64,000 nt of DNA from the NCBI GenBank assembly GCA_963843605.1, contig CAWJLA010000004.1, forward strand, positions 124,001 through 188,000, in the 5' to 3' direction. The notes under the pieces were generated by a model. The model did no database searches and was not told the origin of the DNA. It saw only the letters and a program-made list of their open reading frames with translations. The DNA is from FEN-1297 sp963843605 (GTDB taxonomy: Bacteria > Bacteroidota > Ignavibacteria > Ignavibacteriales > Ignavibacteriaceae). Shown here piece after piece: positions 46,475 through 55,468 of the stretch. A program made the position numbers and the translations under genes. Numbering within the stretch: the first letter of the stretch is position 1; the number at the start of each line of letters is the position of its first letter.

Positions 46475-47082
46475 TTATTGGCTCCGTAATTAAGTTTCTT
46501 AAAAATTTTTTTCCCTTTGTCGGTTAATATACCGTTCATTAAAATTTCAATAGTGCATCTTAAAGAATCTAACATCGAGAACCCGTTGTTAATAACGAAT
46601 TCCGGAGTAACAACCGATCTTACCGACGCTATAAATACCGTGATTAAAATATCCGGCTTCATGTTCAAGAAAAATCCCTCCTTTTGACCCTGGCTGATAA
46701 TTTCCGTAAGAAAAGATGTCATCTTCTTCGTCCTGTATTCATCGATTTCTTTCCATTGTTCGGGCGAATACCTGTGAATATCCTTCAGCATATTATCATT
46801 AACTTTTGCTAATATTTTACCTACTGCTTCAAAAATTCTTACCAGCTTTTCCACCGCGTTATATTGTATGCCTATCACCTCTTCAATCGTACATACATTT
46901 TCGTTCATGAATCTTTTGGCTACAATTTTTACCAGCTCTTCTTTGGATGAGAAATTTTTATAAATTGTTTTTTTACTCATATGCATCTCGGAGGCAATGT
47001 CATCCATAGTGGTTCTGAAAAAACCTTCGGCAAGAAACTTTTGAGAAGCAAACGAGATTATTTTTTCTTTTTCATCACTCAT
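46471..47082 (-). CDS. TetR-family repressor of the exporter operon
   Basis: A 203-residue regulator. The N-terminal helix-turn-helix is TTMDDIASEMHMSKKTIYKNF, split over the usual TetR positions. The C-terminal ligand domain has no clear family. I place the start at ATG 47082 (MSDEKEKI, after AAGG) rather than TTG 47124, because the ATG leaves both palindromic operator candidates outside the coding region. It is the first gene of the operon, overlapping the HlyD gene by four bases, so it should repress itself and the exporter until a ligand binds. Confidence 0.93.
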   Translation of the reverse strand: MSDEKEKIISFASQKFLAEGFFRTTMDDIASEMHMSKKTIYKNFSSKEELVKIVAKRFMNENVCTIEEVIGIQYNAVEKLVRIFEAVGKILAKVNDNMLKDIHRYSPEQWKEIDEYRTKKMTSFLTEIISQGQKEGFFLNMKPDILITVFIASVRSVVTPEFVINNGFSMLDSLRCTIEILMNGILTDKGKKIFKKLNYGANK

Positions 47083-47092
47083 TATGAGTACC

Positions 47093-47124
47093 TTGGAAAC
47101 TTTTATTGTACTTATCGTTTCCAA
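47093..47124. promoter_or_regulatory. TetR operator candidate 1 (palindrome)
   Basis: TTGGAAAC (47093-47100) and GTTTCCAA (47117-47124) form a perfect eight-base palindrome with a 16-base spacer. It lies 10 bp upstream of the likely TetR start. The core GGAAAC/GTTTCC recurs in a second palindrome 41 bp on. Confidence 0.75.
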
Positions 47125-47135
47125 AAGTAATACAA

Positions 47136-47164
47136 GGAAACTATTTTGTCAAGTTTTAGTTTCC
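47136..47164. promoter_or_regulatory. TetR operator candidate 2 (palindrome)
   Basis: GGAAACTA (47136-47143) and TAGTTTCC (47157-47164) form a perfect eight-base palindrome with a 13-base spacer. It has the same GGAAAC...GTTTCC core as the first site, offset by 41 bp, close to four helical turns, so two repressor dimers could bind the same face. Confidence 0.75.
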
Positions 47165-47211
47165 GGTTTATAAAAATAATTTTTGCGCGGTGAGATATAT
47201 CATCTGCTTAT

Positions 47212-48186
47212 TCAGGTGAATTTATACCGCTGCGGATCAATGAGTTTTTCAAGTGAGACAGGACTGCCTTCATCAAACCAGTCTTTGATCAGTCTGTAGG
47301 ATACGGATATCGGAGGCGGAAAATCCAGAATACCTTTATTAACATTGACAATAATATCTTCACGTGAAAACCAGCCTGCTTCTTCCAATTCATTATCTCC
47401 CAGTTTAATTGCCGTACTTTCGGCAATTGCCCTGAATCCCAGCATGATGGAAGCCGGAAACGGCCAGGGCTGCGAAGAATGATATACTATTTCGCCGACA
47501 TATACTCCGGTTTCTTCAAATACTTCTCTTTGAACAGCCTGCTCCAGACTTTCACCCGGTTCCACAAATCCGGCGATTGTTGAATACCTTTTTTTAGGCC
47601 ATTTTGCCTGTCTTGCCAGCAAACATTTACCGTCTTTTTCCACAAGCATAATAACTGCAGGATCAGTCCTGGGAAAATGTTCTGCTGCGCATTCGGGATT
47701 TGGACATTTTAATTTATGCCCGGCATCTTTTACGATTAGCCGAGTTCCGCATTTTCCGCAGAATTTATTATTGTTATGCCAGTAAATCAGAGCCCTCGCG
47801 TACGCAAGAATCGCCGCTACTTCACGGTCGATAAGCGCCGCGATGTTTCTCAACTCTTTAAGCTGGCCACGTTTTGAAATTATTCCGCTAAGTTCCGGAT
47901 CGTCCGAGCTGTCGATACAAAAATAGTTTATATCTTCATTTTCACCGAGATAAATAAATTTCTCATACGGGATCCGGAGATTTTTTAAATCATAACTATT
48001 TATAAAAACCGTTTTTGTCTCCGGTTCATCATTAAAAATAAACTTCAATTCTATGGCTGTTATTATTCTGGTCTTTTCATCATGAAGTTTTTCTTTTATC
48101 CATTCATCGTTAATTCGCTTTTCCGAAGACCTATTAAGATTTAATGGGGTAAAAAAATTGAATGTGGAGTCTTTGTATTTTTGCAT
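47212..48186 (-). CDS. nudC: NADH pyrophosphatase / NADH-cap hydrolase NudC
   Basis: A 324-residue Nudix enzyme that cleaves NADH, and in related species removes NAD caps from RNA. The zinc ribbon CGKCGTRLI...CPNPEC lies at about residues 142-165. The Nudix box GFVEPGESLEQAVQREVFEETGV is at about 210-235, followed by the NudC-specific SQPWPFP motif. All key Glu residues are present. It is a single gene upstream of, but not overlapping, the exporter operon region. Identification is secure. Confidence 0.96.
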   Translation of the reverse strand: MQKYKDSTFNFFTPLNLNRSSEKRINDEWIKEKLHDEKTRIITAIELKFIFNDEPETKTVFINSYDLKNLRIPYEKFIYLGENEDINYFCIDSSDDPELSGIISKRGQLKELRNIAALIDREVAAILAYARALIYWHNNNKFCGKCGTRLIVKDAGHKLKCPNPECAAEHFPRTDPAVIMLVEKDGKCLLARQAKWPKKRYSTIAGFVEPGESLEQAVQREVFEETGVYVGEIVYHSSQPWPFPASIMLGFRAIAESTAIKLGDNELEEAGWFSREDIIVNVNKGILDFPPPISVSYRLIKDWFDEGSPVSLEKLIDPQRYKFT

Positions 48187-48316
48187 TTTTTCTTTAAAAT
48201 AAATTACCCAAAAGTAAATAATTTACTGATAATATTTACCCGAAGTCTCATTACTCTTTGATATTCCGACTCGTATTCTATTTAAATAAACGAAGAAATT
48301 TTCCATTAATATTTTT

Positions 48317-49336
48317 CTAATTTATAAAAACATTAAATGAATAAGTTTTGTACGATTTTGTTCCGTCATCCCAAGAAGGAATATATTTTAGATCAATTTT
48401 TGCGGCACCTTTTTTCTTTGCGGCAAAAAACCACAATTCCTTTCCGGGCGCATTAGGCAGAGTTTCATAAGGTCTGGTAAAATCTTTACCTTCCAGTGAA
48501 ATTAATACAGTATCGATTTTGTCGGCAAGCTGCCATTTATAACCTTCCGAATGGTTAGATATGAGAGAAATCGTAAACTTATCACCGGCGGTAACATTTA
48601 TTGGGTTGGAGGGATTACTGAAATAATTCGAAGGATTTTGATTAAAAAACACCGTCTTATTTTCATTAGCGGCTATTTTAATATTCAGTAATACCGATCC
48701 CATATAATTTTCCGTGCTGTCAAAATCAAATCCGAATTCGGCAAAGCCTACCAGCTGGCATGAGCTGCATCCGTTTCGCAATTCGAAATTTGAAACAATA
48801 CGCGTAATTTTATGCGGCATATTTTGCAAATAAGGATATACCGTGCCTCGGAGATCGCCTGAAAATATTGATAGATGAGGATATTTTTTTTCAAGTTCTA
48901 TATAGTCAGTGTTCTGTTCCATTTTTTGAATAGGCAATAATCCCAAATCGCCTAAATCTATAAAGGGAGGATTGCCGTTAACCAATAAACACCCTTCTCT
49001 GTCTGAGACTCTGAGAGGATAATAAATAAAAGCCGCATCAATTTTACCAAGTTCCTTAAATCCGTTCATATAAACTTCGGTTCCCATCTTTTGAGTAAAG
49101 TAGATTGCCTGCGGCGAGGCACCCGAGTTTTCCATAATACTAATTAAGCATTTACCTGTGAAGTTCATTTCGACCGAGCCGCAATCATCTGAAATCTGTT
49201 TCATAATTTCTATATTGGGATTCCATATCGCATTTGCAGTAACGCTATCATGCGGCTGCTCGGCAAATACCGTATTTGCGTTCAGCAAACAATAAGCTAT
49301 TAATAAAATAATCGGGTAAAACTTCCGTATGTTCAT
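48317..49336 (-). CDS. Secreted protein with C-terminal chagasin-like (I42) domain
   Basis: A 339-residue protein from the ATG at 49336, which follows AAAGGGGG. A signal peptide covers about residues 1-25 (ending VFAEQ). Residues about 30-235 are unrecognised, with a CSSC motif in NGCSSCQLVGF. Residues about 250-339 resemble protease inhibitor family I42: NHSEGYKWQL in place of NPTTGYxW, PNAPGKELWFFAAKKKGAAK, and LKYIPSW near the end. Chagasin-type domains block papain-like cysteine proteases. The resemblance is by motif only. The oligopeptidase gene upstream is a serine protease, so a direct link is not implied. Confidence 0.65.
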   Translation of the reverse strand: MNIRKFYPIILLIAYCLLNANTVFAEQPHDSVTANAIWNPNIEIMKQISDDCGSVEMNFTGKCLISIMENSGASPQAIYFTQKMGTEVYMNGFKELGKIDAAFIYYPLRVSDREGCLLVNGNPPFIDLGDLGLLPIQKMEQNTDYIELEKKYPHLSIFSGDLRGTVYPYLQNMPHKITRIVSNFELRNGCSSCQLVGFAEFGFDFDSTENYMGSVLLNIKIAANENKTVFFNQNPSNYFSNPSNPINVTAGDKFTISLISNHSEGYKWQLADKIDTVLISLEGKDFTRPYETLPNAPGKELWFFAAKKKGAAKIDLKYIPSWDDGTKSYKTYSFNVFIN

Positions 49337-49394
49337 TTTGCCCCCTTTACTTAATAAGAGATTCAATATTAAAAATAATTATTTTATTCATTTA

Positions 49395-50297
49395 TTATTC
49401 GTAAATACCAATTTGACCCAAAATAAACGCATATTCAAGAGCAATCAATTTAAATCTCTCAAACCTTCCGGAGGCGCCTCCGTGTCCCGTCGACATATTG
49501 GTAAAAAGCAGTAAGACATTATCGCCGGTTTTCATTTCCCGTAACTTAGCCACCCATTTAGCCGGTTCCCAGTATTGGACCTGAGAGTCATGCAGACCGG
49601 TAGTGACCAGCATAGAAGGATACTTTTGCGATATCACATTATCATACGGAGAATAAGAGAGCATATAATCATAGTATTCTTTTTTGTTAGGATTGCCCCA
49701 TTCATCGTATTCTCCTGTAGTCAGCGGAACCGATTCGTCGAGCATGGTAGTTATAATATCCACAAAAGGAACTGCTGCAATAATTCCCTTGAATAATTCG
49801 GGTCGCATATTAACTGCTGCTCCCATAAGCAGGCCGCCGGCACTACCACCCATCGCAAATAGTTTGCCCGGAGTTGTGTATTTATTTTTAATAAGACATT
49901 CTGCGCAAGCAATAAAATCTATAAACGTGTTTTTCTTTTTAAGAAGCTTTCCGTCATCATACCACTGTCTGCCGAGTTCCTGTCCGCCCCTGATATGCGC
50001 TATTGCAAAAACAAATCCTCTGTCAAGCAAACTTAACCTTACCGAATTAAAATCAGGATCGGTGCTGATACCGTAAGATCCGTACCCGTATAATAACAAA
50101 GGATTTTCAGAATCATGGTTTAAATCTTTTCTATAAACAAGAGAGATAGGAACTTTTACACCGTCTGGTGCGGTCGCAAATATTCTTTCTGATTTATAAT
50201 TATTCGAGTCGAAATTCCCGAGGACCTCTTCTTTTTTTAATAATTTTCTCTCTTTGGTAATCATGTCCAACTCATAAGTAGAATAAGGAGTTGTCAT
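49395..50297 (-). CDS. ptrB: Oligopeptidase B-like protease, catalytic C-terminal part
   Basis: The alpha/beta-hydrolase part of a prolyl-oligopeptidase-family protease. The nucleophile Ser lies in MGGSAGGLLMG, Asp is probably in TGLHDSQVQYWEP, and His in STGHGGASG. The segment RGGQELGRQWYDDG is typical of oligopeptidase B. The frame is open upstream to 50456 and continues the protein encoded at 50429-51433, so the ATG at 50297 is an internal Met rather than a true start. One base is missing near 50456-50461. Confidence 0.88.
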   Translation of the reverse strand: MTTPYSTYELDMITKERKLLKKEEVLGNFDSNNYKSERIFATAPDGVKVPISLVYRKDLNHDSENPLLLYGYGSYGISTDPDFNSVRLSLLDRGFVFAIAHIRGGQELGRQWYDDGKLLKKKNTFIDFIACAECLIKNKYTTPGKLFAMGGSAGGLLMGAAVNMRPELFKGIIAAVPFVDIITTMLDESVPLTTGEYDEWGNPNKKEYYDYMLSYSPYDNVISQKYPSMLVTTGLHDSQVQYWEPAKWVAKLREMKTGDNVLLLFTNMSTGHGGASGRFERFKLIALEYAFILGQIGIYE

Positions 50298-50428
50298 TGA
50301 ATTATAGTAGAATCGAAAAATGCTTGACTCGAAATCTTTGTTTGTTGAAATGCCGACATTATAGGTTGCCTCGCCGAACTCAATATAATATTCTGAGTCT
50401 CTCTCGGTATTAATTATTTTTAATTGTT

Positions 50429-51433
50429 TTAATCCTCCATTTCTCTCTGATACGATAAGAAACTTTTAAAGATTTCAATAGACTCAAGGAAAGTATCCTT
50501 TCTATGGGCAATAACTTCTACCCAGTTTTCCTTCTTGGAATTCCTTCCGGAAAAACTCATTAATCTGAAATTCTTTGCATTCCAATTTGTTATTATAAAA
50601 AACTTCCCGTTGCCGTGATCGACATAATATTCATGACCTTTTTCCCGCGGCTGGATAATTTCAAACTCGCCCTCCGGATTATCCGCCGACAAATATCTGA
50701 ATTCCGTCGATACCGTATTGTAAGAGCCGATCATTATATATTTTTTTGATTTAGTTTTAAAGACGTGCGCCGCAAAAGTGTTGTCTTTTTCATGGAATAA
50801 CTCTTTATCGTAATTGGCATCGGTATTTAATGTGTGCTTAAAAATCTTATAAGCCCTCAAAGACCGGTCTTTCTTCGAATAAAAGATTGTTCTGTTGTCG
50901 CCGGCCCAAACTGCAGAGCCTGTAGTCTCATTGATTTTATCGGCGAAGAGTTTTCCGGTATTAAGGTCTTTAAAATATATATCATATATCCTTCTCCCTA
51001 TTGAATCCACTCCGAACGCCAGAATATTATTTGCTGGATTTACGGCTAAGCCTGTAACTTGATAAAAATTGCTGCCGGCAGCCATTTCATTTACATTTAG
51101 TAAGATCTCTTCTTTGTCCTCGGCGCCGATTTTTTTCCGGCAATAAACCGGATATTCTTTTCCATATTCAAATCTTGAATAATAATAATATCCGTTATCG
51201 GGATAAGGAACAGTCTCATCTTCCTGCTTAATTCTGGATACCATCTCATCAAAGAGTTTCTGACGGAAATTTTTTGTGTGTTCCAAAATTTTTTCGGTAT
51301 ACAGATTTTCGGCGTCAAGGTAATGAATAACTTCAGGATTATCCCGCTGATTTAGCCAATAGTAATTATCTATCCGGACATTTCCGTGTTCAAAGAATTC
51401 TTTTTTAATTTTTTTTACTGCCGGCGGTTTCAT
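50429..51433 (-). CDS. ptrB: Oligopeptidase B-like protease, N-terminal propeller part
   Basis: The propeller part of a protease that cuts peptides after basic residues. Start motifs RIDNYYWLNQRDNPEV and YYYYSRFEYGKEYPVYCR are family typical. It stops at 50429 after a few residues in a wrong frame (SYQREMED). With one added base near 50457 it would read VSERNGGLKQLKIIN and run on into the catalytic part, giving about 680 residues, the usual size. As it stands the gene could make only the two halves. Confidence 0.88.
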   Translation of the reverse strand: MKPPAVKKIKKEFFEHGNVRIDNYYWLNQRDNPEVIHYLDAENLYTEKILEHTKNFRQKLFDEMVSRIKQEDETVPYPDNGYYYYSRFEYGKEYPVYCRKKIGAEDKEEILLNVNEMAAGSNFYQVTGLAVNPANNILAFGVDSIGRRIYDIYFKDLNTGKLFADKINETTGSAVWAGDNRTIFYSKKDRSLRAYKIFKHTLNTDANYDKELFHEKDNTFAAHVFKTKSKKYIMIGSYNTVSTEFRYLSADNPEGEFEIIQPREKGHEYYVDHGNGKFFIITNWNAKNFRLMSFSGRNSKKENWVEVIAHRKDTFLESIEIFKSFLSYQREMED

Positions 51434-51592
51434 GATTTTGTTATACTTTTAACGTACAAAAATTTATATCACCTAATTATGTACATTTTGAAGATTAATC
51501 ATAGTGACTTTCATCAAGATAATTATGAACTTTCGACGACGACAATGAAGTTAAAAAGAGGTCACTGTATTATATGCACCAATTGCAAGGTT

Positions 51593-53287
51593 TTATTTAA
51601 GCAAAATCATTTTTCGAAAAGCAGAATTTTTTCCTGCAGTAAGCTGATAGAAATAAATTCCGCTCGAAATTGGAATTTTTGAAGAATTAAATTGCACATT
51701 GTAAGTACCGGGAGATTTTGATTCGTTTACCAGTACTGCAACTTCTCTCCCCAATACATCATATACCGTTAACCGAACTGCAGTTTTATTAAAATTACCG
51801 GGTTCTGGCGGTGATATTGAATATTTAATAGTTGTTACTGGATTGAATGGATTCGGATAATTTTGCTCAAGCATAAACGTTTCCGGTTTTGAATTTTTTC
51901 CCTCAATGCCCGTCGGATAAGTTTCAATTAATCCTTTTTCCGAGAGGTCCTTTCCGGCCAGACCGGAATATTGCGAAGAATAACGGTAGATTTTAAATAC
52001 CAGATTAAATATCGGCTGGCCGCCCTGAGATAAAATTCCGTTACGCGTTACGGGATTAACATATTCCCAAACAATGTTATACGAGTTATCCACTTCCAAG
52101 AATTTTCCGGCAGTACCTTCACAAATTAAGGTATTACCGTTCGGAAGTCTGTCGGCTCCTGAAATATTCTTAGCGTAAAATGATGTTGGTGGCTGTGCCT
52201 TAAAAGTCCATGATAAAAATTCGGGACCGTATTTTCCAGATTTATCCGTATAATAATTCCCGTTCGAATCAATCGGAGGTGTAATTTCATCGACTGAAGA
52301 AAAGTTGCTTCCCGGTGTACCTTCATCGTTGTTGAATACCATTATATCGCCTTCTCCTTGTAGTCCGGGATCGATCCACCGAGCATCGTGCTGAGAGAAA
52401 AGTTGTTTATCGGCATTTGTTCCGTGACGGTAAGCTTGAGGGTTCCCCCAGCGGTATAATAAATCGCCTCCTTTTCCCCTGTTTCCGCCAGAGTGCCCGG
52501 CAGCCTGTTCCATGGTGGTAAAATGGTCGATGACCCAGATCTCGCTAAAATTATGTGCGCTTAAAAGTATCTCATTTCTTTCCGCATTATATCTTACCGA
52601 ATTGACATGAAGCCAGTCTTCGCCCGTAGAACCGAAGTTCACATCGATTAATTCCGGATGAGCGGCTACGTTTCCGAAGTTCGCTTTTGTAGAATCAAAA
52701 TCCTGAATTAAATGGTCCCATGCGTGCCATTCCCATACAATTGTTCCTCCCGAAGTTCCTGTGGGTTTTACTTCGATTATTTTGTCCGACCAAATATCTG
52801 AGCCCAGGCCGTCAGGATTTCTGCCGGCAGCTATCACTTTGTCACGACTTATTTTCTCCCAGGCAATAATCAGTATGTTGCCGTTCGGAAGATATTCTAT
52901 ATCATGATGAGTACAGTAATCTGCCGAATAATAATTGAAATACCAGATGAGATTTCCGTTCCAGTCATATCGCTCAATCCTTCCGCCGGATCCGCCTGCA
53001 ACAAAAGGATTTGCGGTATCCACTAAAGCAGGCCGGAGCAAGGTTCCGTCGGGAAGAAGCATAACCGATTGCGCCGGCCGGTAATGGCTGCTCCATGAAT
53101 GAATTAGATACCCCCTGTTATCTATGAGATAGGTGTTCGTTGATGCAATTGGTGAGAACAAAGTGTAACCGAAATAAGACCTAGCCGAATCGTACGATAT
53201 CAGTCCGACAGTGTTGGTTTGAGCCTTAGCTCCCGCCGCAAACAATAACACAGAAAGCAATACGAATATTTTAACCGTATATCTCAT
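51593..53287 (-). CDS. Secreted arylsulfotransferase-like protein with type IX sorting domain
   Basis: A 564-residue protein. A signal peptide (ending GAKAQ) is followed by an ASST-type six-bladed propeller, in which TYCTHHDIEYLPNGNILI-like segments are typical (here CTHHDIEYLPNGNILIIAWE). The C-terminal 95 residues hold the sorting motif LEQNYPNPFNPVTTIKYSI, GREVAVLVNE and SSGIYFYQLTAG, characteristic of type IX secretion in Ignavibacteria. Such enzymes move sulfate between phenols. The His-rich CTHHD segment fits the active site, but activity is inferred. No T9SS machinery gene is in the window. Confidence 0.88.
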   Translation of the reverse strand: MRYTVKIFVLLSVLLFAAGAKAQTNTVGLISYDSARSYFGYTLFSPIASTNTYLIDNRGYLIHSWSSHYRPAQSVMLLPDGTLLRPALVDTANPFVAGGSGGRIERYDWNGNLIWYFNYYSADYCTHHDIEYLPNGNILIIAWEKISRDKVIAAGRNPDGLGSDIWSDKIIEVKPTGTSGGTIVWEWHAWDHLIQDFDSTKANFGNVAAHPELIDVNFGSTGEDWLHVNSVRYNAERNEILLSAHNFSEIWVIDHFTTMEQAAGHSGGNRGKGGDLLYRWGNPQAYRHGTNADKQLFSQHDARWIDPGLQGEGDIMVFNNDEGTPGSNFSSVDEITPPIDSNGNYYTDKSGKYGPEFLSWTFKAQPPTSFYAKNISGADRLPNGNTLICEGTAGKFLEVDNSYNIVWEYVNPVTRNGILSQGGQPIFNLVFKIYRYSSQYSGLAGKDLSEKGLIETYPTGIEGKNSKPETFMLEQNYPNPFNPVTTIKYSISPPEPGNFNKTAVRLTVYDVLGREVAVLVNESKSPGTYNVQFNSSKIPISSGIYFYQLTAGKNSAFRKMILLK

Positions 53288-53911
53288 CTGACGATTCTCC
53301 TTATTTCAGACAAACTATTTTCATAGAATTATTTTAAAAGAAATTCTTTTTCGTAGCAGCAAACGGATAACTCAGAACACAATAAGCCCGGCTGCGGTAA
53401 ATGTTATTATTTAGATAAATATTATTAACCGAATTAAGGCATTCTTTTTATGTTCACAATATCCTTTCATAACTAGCCTAACAAAATAAAAAACATATTA
53501 TCTGCTGTCTTATTTAACAATAATTTTTTCCGAAAATTGCGGCTTGCCTGGATAAATATTGAAAAGTAAAATTTATACTATTAAAATTCATTACTTTAAA
53601 ATAAAATAAACTAAGTCCAAAATCTCATTTGGTTAAGTCTATTTCCTTAAAAATAAACTAATAAGACTTTACGGTCTGACGAAGAATTCCCTTTACCTCG
53701 AATATCAAAGTCATATTTTACATTGTATACTTTATAATAAAAGAGATTCATCAAAATTAATTCAGAACCGGTCTATCCGTATCCGATTAATAGAAAATAT
53801 TTATGCTGTCAGGCAGCGTAGCTTAAAACGCGTCCTGACAGTTATAAAGATTTAGATTAAATAAATCAAATACAAATAATTATTTGCCGGTTGTCTCCCC
53901 CGGAATAATTT
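53288..53911. other. Gene-free interval
   Basis: A very AT-rich 624-bp stretch between the sulfotransferase and ferredoxin genes, which are both on the minus strand. Apart from the hairpin at 53806-53841, no open frame, RNA gene or clear repeat could be supported. Confidence 0.5.
53806..53841 (-). terminator. Hairpin below the ferredoxin gene, possible terminator
   Basis: CTGTCAGG (53806-53813) and CCTGACAG (53834-53841) pair perfectly, and GCGT with ACGC inside extend the stem past a small internal loop. It lies 70 bp past the ferredoxin stop on the minus strand, followed by AT-rich sequence without a strong T run. Confidence 0.5.
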
Positions 53912-54103
53912 TTAGAATGTTTTTTGTGTATGCAGGCTGAAGGCCGGGCAGTAGTTTGTGCAAAGTCCGCATTCGGTACATAACTCATCATCAATTTTAG
54001 GGGCCGTAAACGGATTTTCCTGTGCAATAGCTCCCGTGGGGCAAACATTAACAACCGGGCACGGGTGGTTCTGTGGACAATATTCCGAAACAACATCTAC
54101 CAT
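53912..54103 (-). CDS. Small ferredoxin-like 4Fe-4S protein
   Basis: A 63-residue protein. The first cysteine set is YCPQNHPCPVVNVCPTGAI, and the second, CTECGLCTNYCPAF, is a standard four-cysteine cluster ligand. The first has wider spacing (six and six), as known in a small family of ferredoxin-like proteins with CPQNH. Total cysteines suffice for up to two clusters. The ATG at 54103 follows GCGGAGAT. It is transcribed away from the DUF362/polyferredoxin pair and may exchange electrons with it. Confidence 0.85.
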   Translation of the reverse strand: MVDVVSEYCPQNHPCPVVNVCPTGAIAQENPFTAPKIDDELCTECGLCTNYCPAFSLHTQKTF

Positions 54104-54527
54104 TTATTTTATCTCCGCATTATAACTTTAATTCTAATTTTATACGGATATGAAATACTCTCTCCTTTATTTCAAATCCGAAATTTTAAAGCATTTGATG
54201 ATAATTTACCGGAAAGGATTCGTTAAAGAATGTATTTTTTTAAATCACATGATTGGTTTTCCTTTTTTCAGTAACTTATTTTCGGCGGCAAAGGAAAGGT
54301 GAATTGAAACCGTTTTGGAAATGAACAATATAAAATACCGGTTTTAAGCTGAAAAAAATATAATATGCCATTTTGAAGCCTAAAGGGCATTTAAAGCAGA
54401 AAATATTTTGAAAAAAAACAAGATTGATTTTGCCGCTTTAATATCAAAATTGTATGTTTAAATATTCAAATAAAGGGTCGGGGAAATAAAAGGGTAATAC
54501 TTCATAAATATACTAGTCGGGGATAAA
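54104..54527. other. Divergent promoter region of iron-sulfur genes
   Basis: A 424-bp AT-rich gap between the divergent ferredoxin and DUF362 genes. It should hold both promoters. One candidate is listed separately; nothing else could be supported. Confidence 0.5.
54429..54460 (+). promoter_or_regulatory. Possible Bacteroidota-type promoter of DUF362 gene
   Basis: TTTG (54429-54432) and TATGTTTA (54453-54460) are separated by 20 bp, close to the TTTG-N19-21-TAnnTTTG pattern, with one mismatch in the last position. It lies about 70 bp upstream of the start codon. Weak evidence in AT-rich DNA. Confidence 0.3.
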
Positions 54528-55448
54528 ATGGAAAGAAGAGAATTTTTAAAAAGAAGTGCAGCGGCAGCTATAGCCGCCACTGCCGCCGTTTCAGCGGGCG
54601 GCTTTTCAAAGATATTCGCCTCCGATTTTTTACTTCAAAAACCTTTCGATCTGATAGCAGTCAAAGGCGGAAATCCGGATGCCATGTTTGATAAGGCCAT
54701 TGAGTCTATGGGCGGAATGAAAAACTTTGTGAAAAAAGGTCAGACTGTTTGCGTTAAGCCCAATATCGGCTGGGATTCCACCCCTGAGTTGGCAGCCGAC
54801 ACCAACCCGCTGCTGATTAAGCAGATTATTAAACACTGTTTTGAAGCCGGCGCTAAAGATGTTTACGTCTTCGATCATACTTGCGATAACTGGAACCGCA
54901 GTTATAAAAACAGCGGTATAGAAAGTGCCGTAAAAGAGGCAGGAGGTAAAATTGTTTCAGGGGCTAGCGAGGGCTATTATCAGAATGTTTCTTTTAACAC
55001 CGGGAAAATTTTAAAAGATGCTAAAGTTCATGAAGTTCTATTAACCGCAGATGTCTTAATAAATGTGCCCGTACTTAAGCATCACGGCGGCGGAAGAATT
55101 ACGGCCGGGATGAAAAATTTAATGGGAGTTGTCTGGGACAGAGGCTTCTGGCACAGAAATAATCTGCATCAATGTATTGCGGATTTTTCGACATACTCTA
55201 AGCCGGATTTAATAGTTATCGACGCTTATAATGTAATGCTGCAAAACGGTCCGAGAGGCGGTTCTTTATCCGATTTGGTTAATATGAAATCGCTTTTATT
55301 ATCTACGGATATTGTTGCGGCAGACGCGGCTGCAGCAAAATTGTACGGTATGAGCCCGGATGAAGTCCCTTACATCAAATATGCCGATGAGATGAAGATC
55401 GGCTCAATGGATCTGAGCAGACTGAAAATAAACAGAATTAAAATGTAA
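54528..55448 (+). CDS. DUF362 protein with Tat-like signal peptide
   Basis: A 306-residue protein beginning MERREFLKRSAAAAIA, a twin-arginine (Tat) type signal in the RRxFLK form, followed by an Ala-rich hydrophobic stretch. Typical DUF362 segments follow: VCVKPNIGWDSTPE, VLKHHGGGRITAGMKNLMG and DAYNVMLQNGPRGG. DUF362 proteins often contain or accompany iron-sulfur clusters. This copy has few cysteines of its own and is followed 20 bp on by a polyferredoxin gene. It may be folded with a cofactor before export. Function unknown. Confidence 0.88.
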   Translation: MERREFLKRSAAAAIAATAAVSAGGFSKIFASDFLLQKPFDLIAVKGGNPDAMFDKAIESMGGMKNFVKKGQTVCVKPNIGWDSTPELAADTNPLLIKQIIKHCFEAGAKDVYVFDHTCDNWNRSYKNSGIESAVKEAGGKIVSGASEGYYQNVSFNTGKILKDAKVHEVLLTADVLINVPVLKHHGGGRITAGMKNLMGVVWDRGFWHRNNLHQCIADFSTYSKPDLIVIDAYNVMLQNGPRGGSLSDLVNMKSLLLSTDIVAADAAAAKLYGMSPDEVPYIKYADEMKIGSMDLSRLKINRIKM

Positions 55449-55468
55449 ACTCATCCGGTATTTTTATT

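Noticed and set aside
53791..53841. Third copy of the repeat/stem-loop module (TAGAAAATAT next to a CTGTCAGG stem)
   Set aside because: The 26-bp repeat and the AGGGATT spacer are not present; the likeness is too short.
53288..53911. Possible RNA gene in a long gap
   Set aside because: No tRNA arms or known ncRNA features could be traced; only one hairpin is present.
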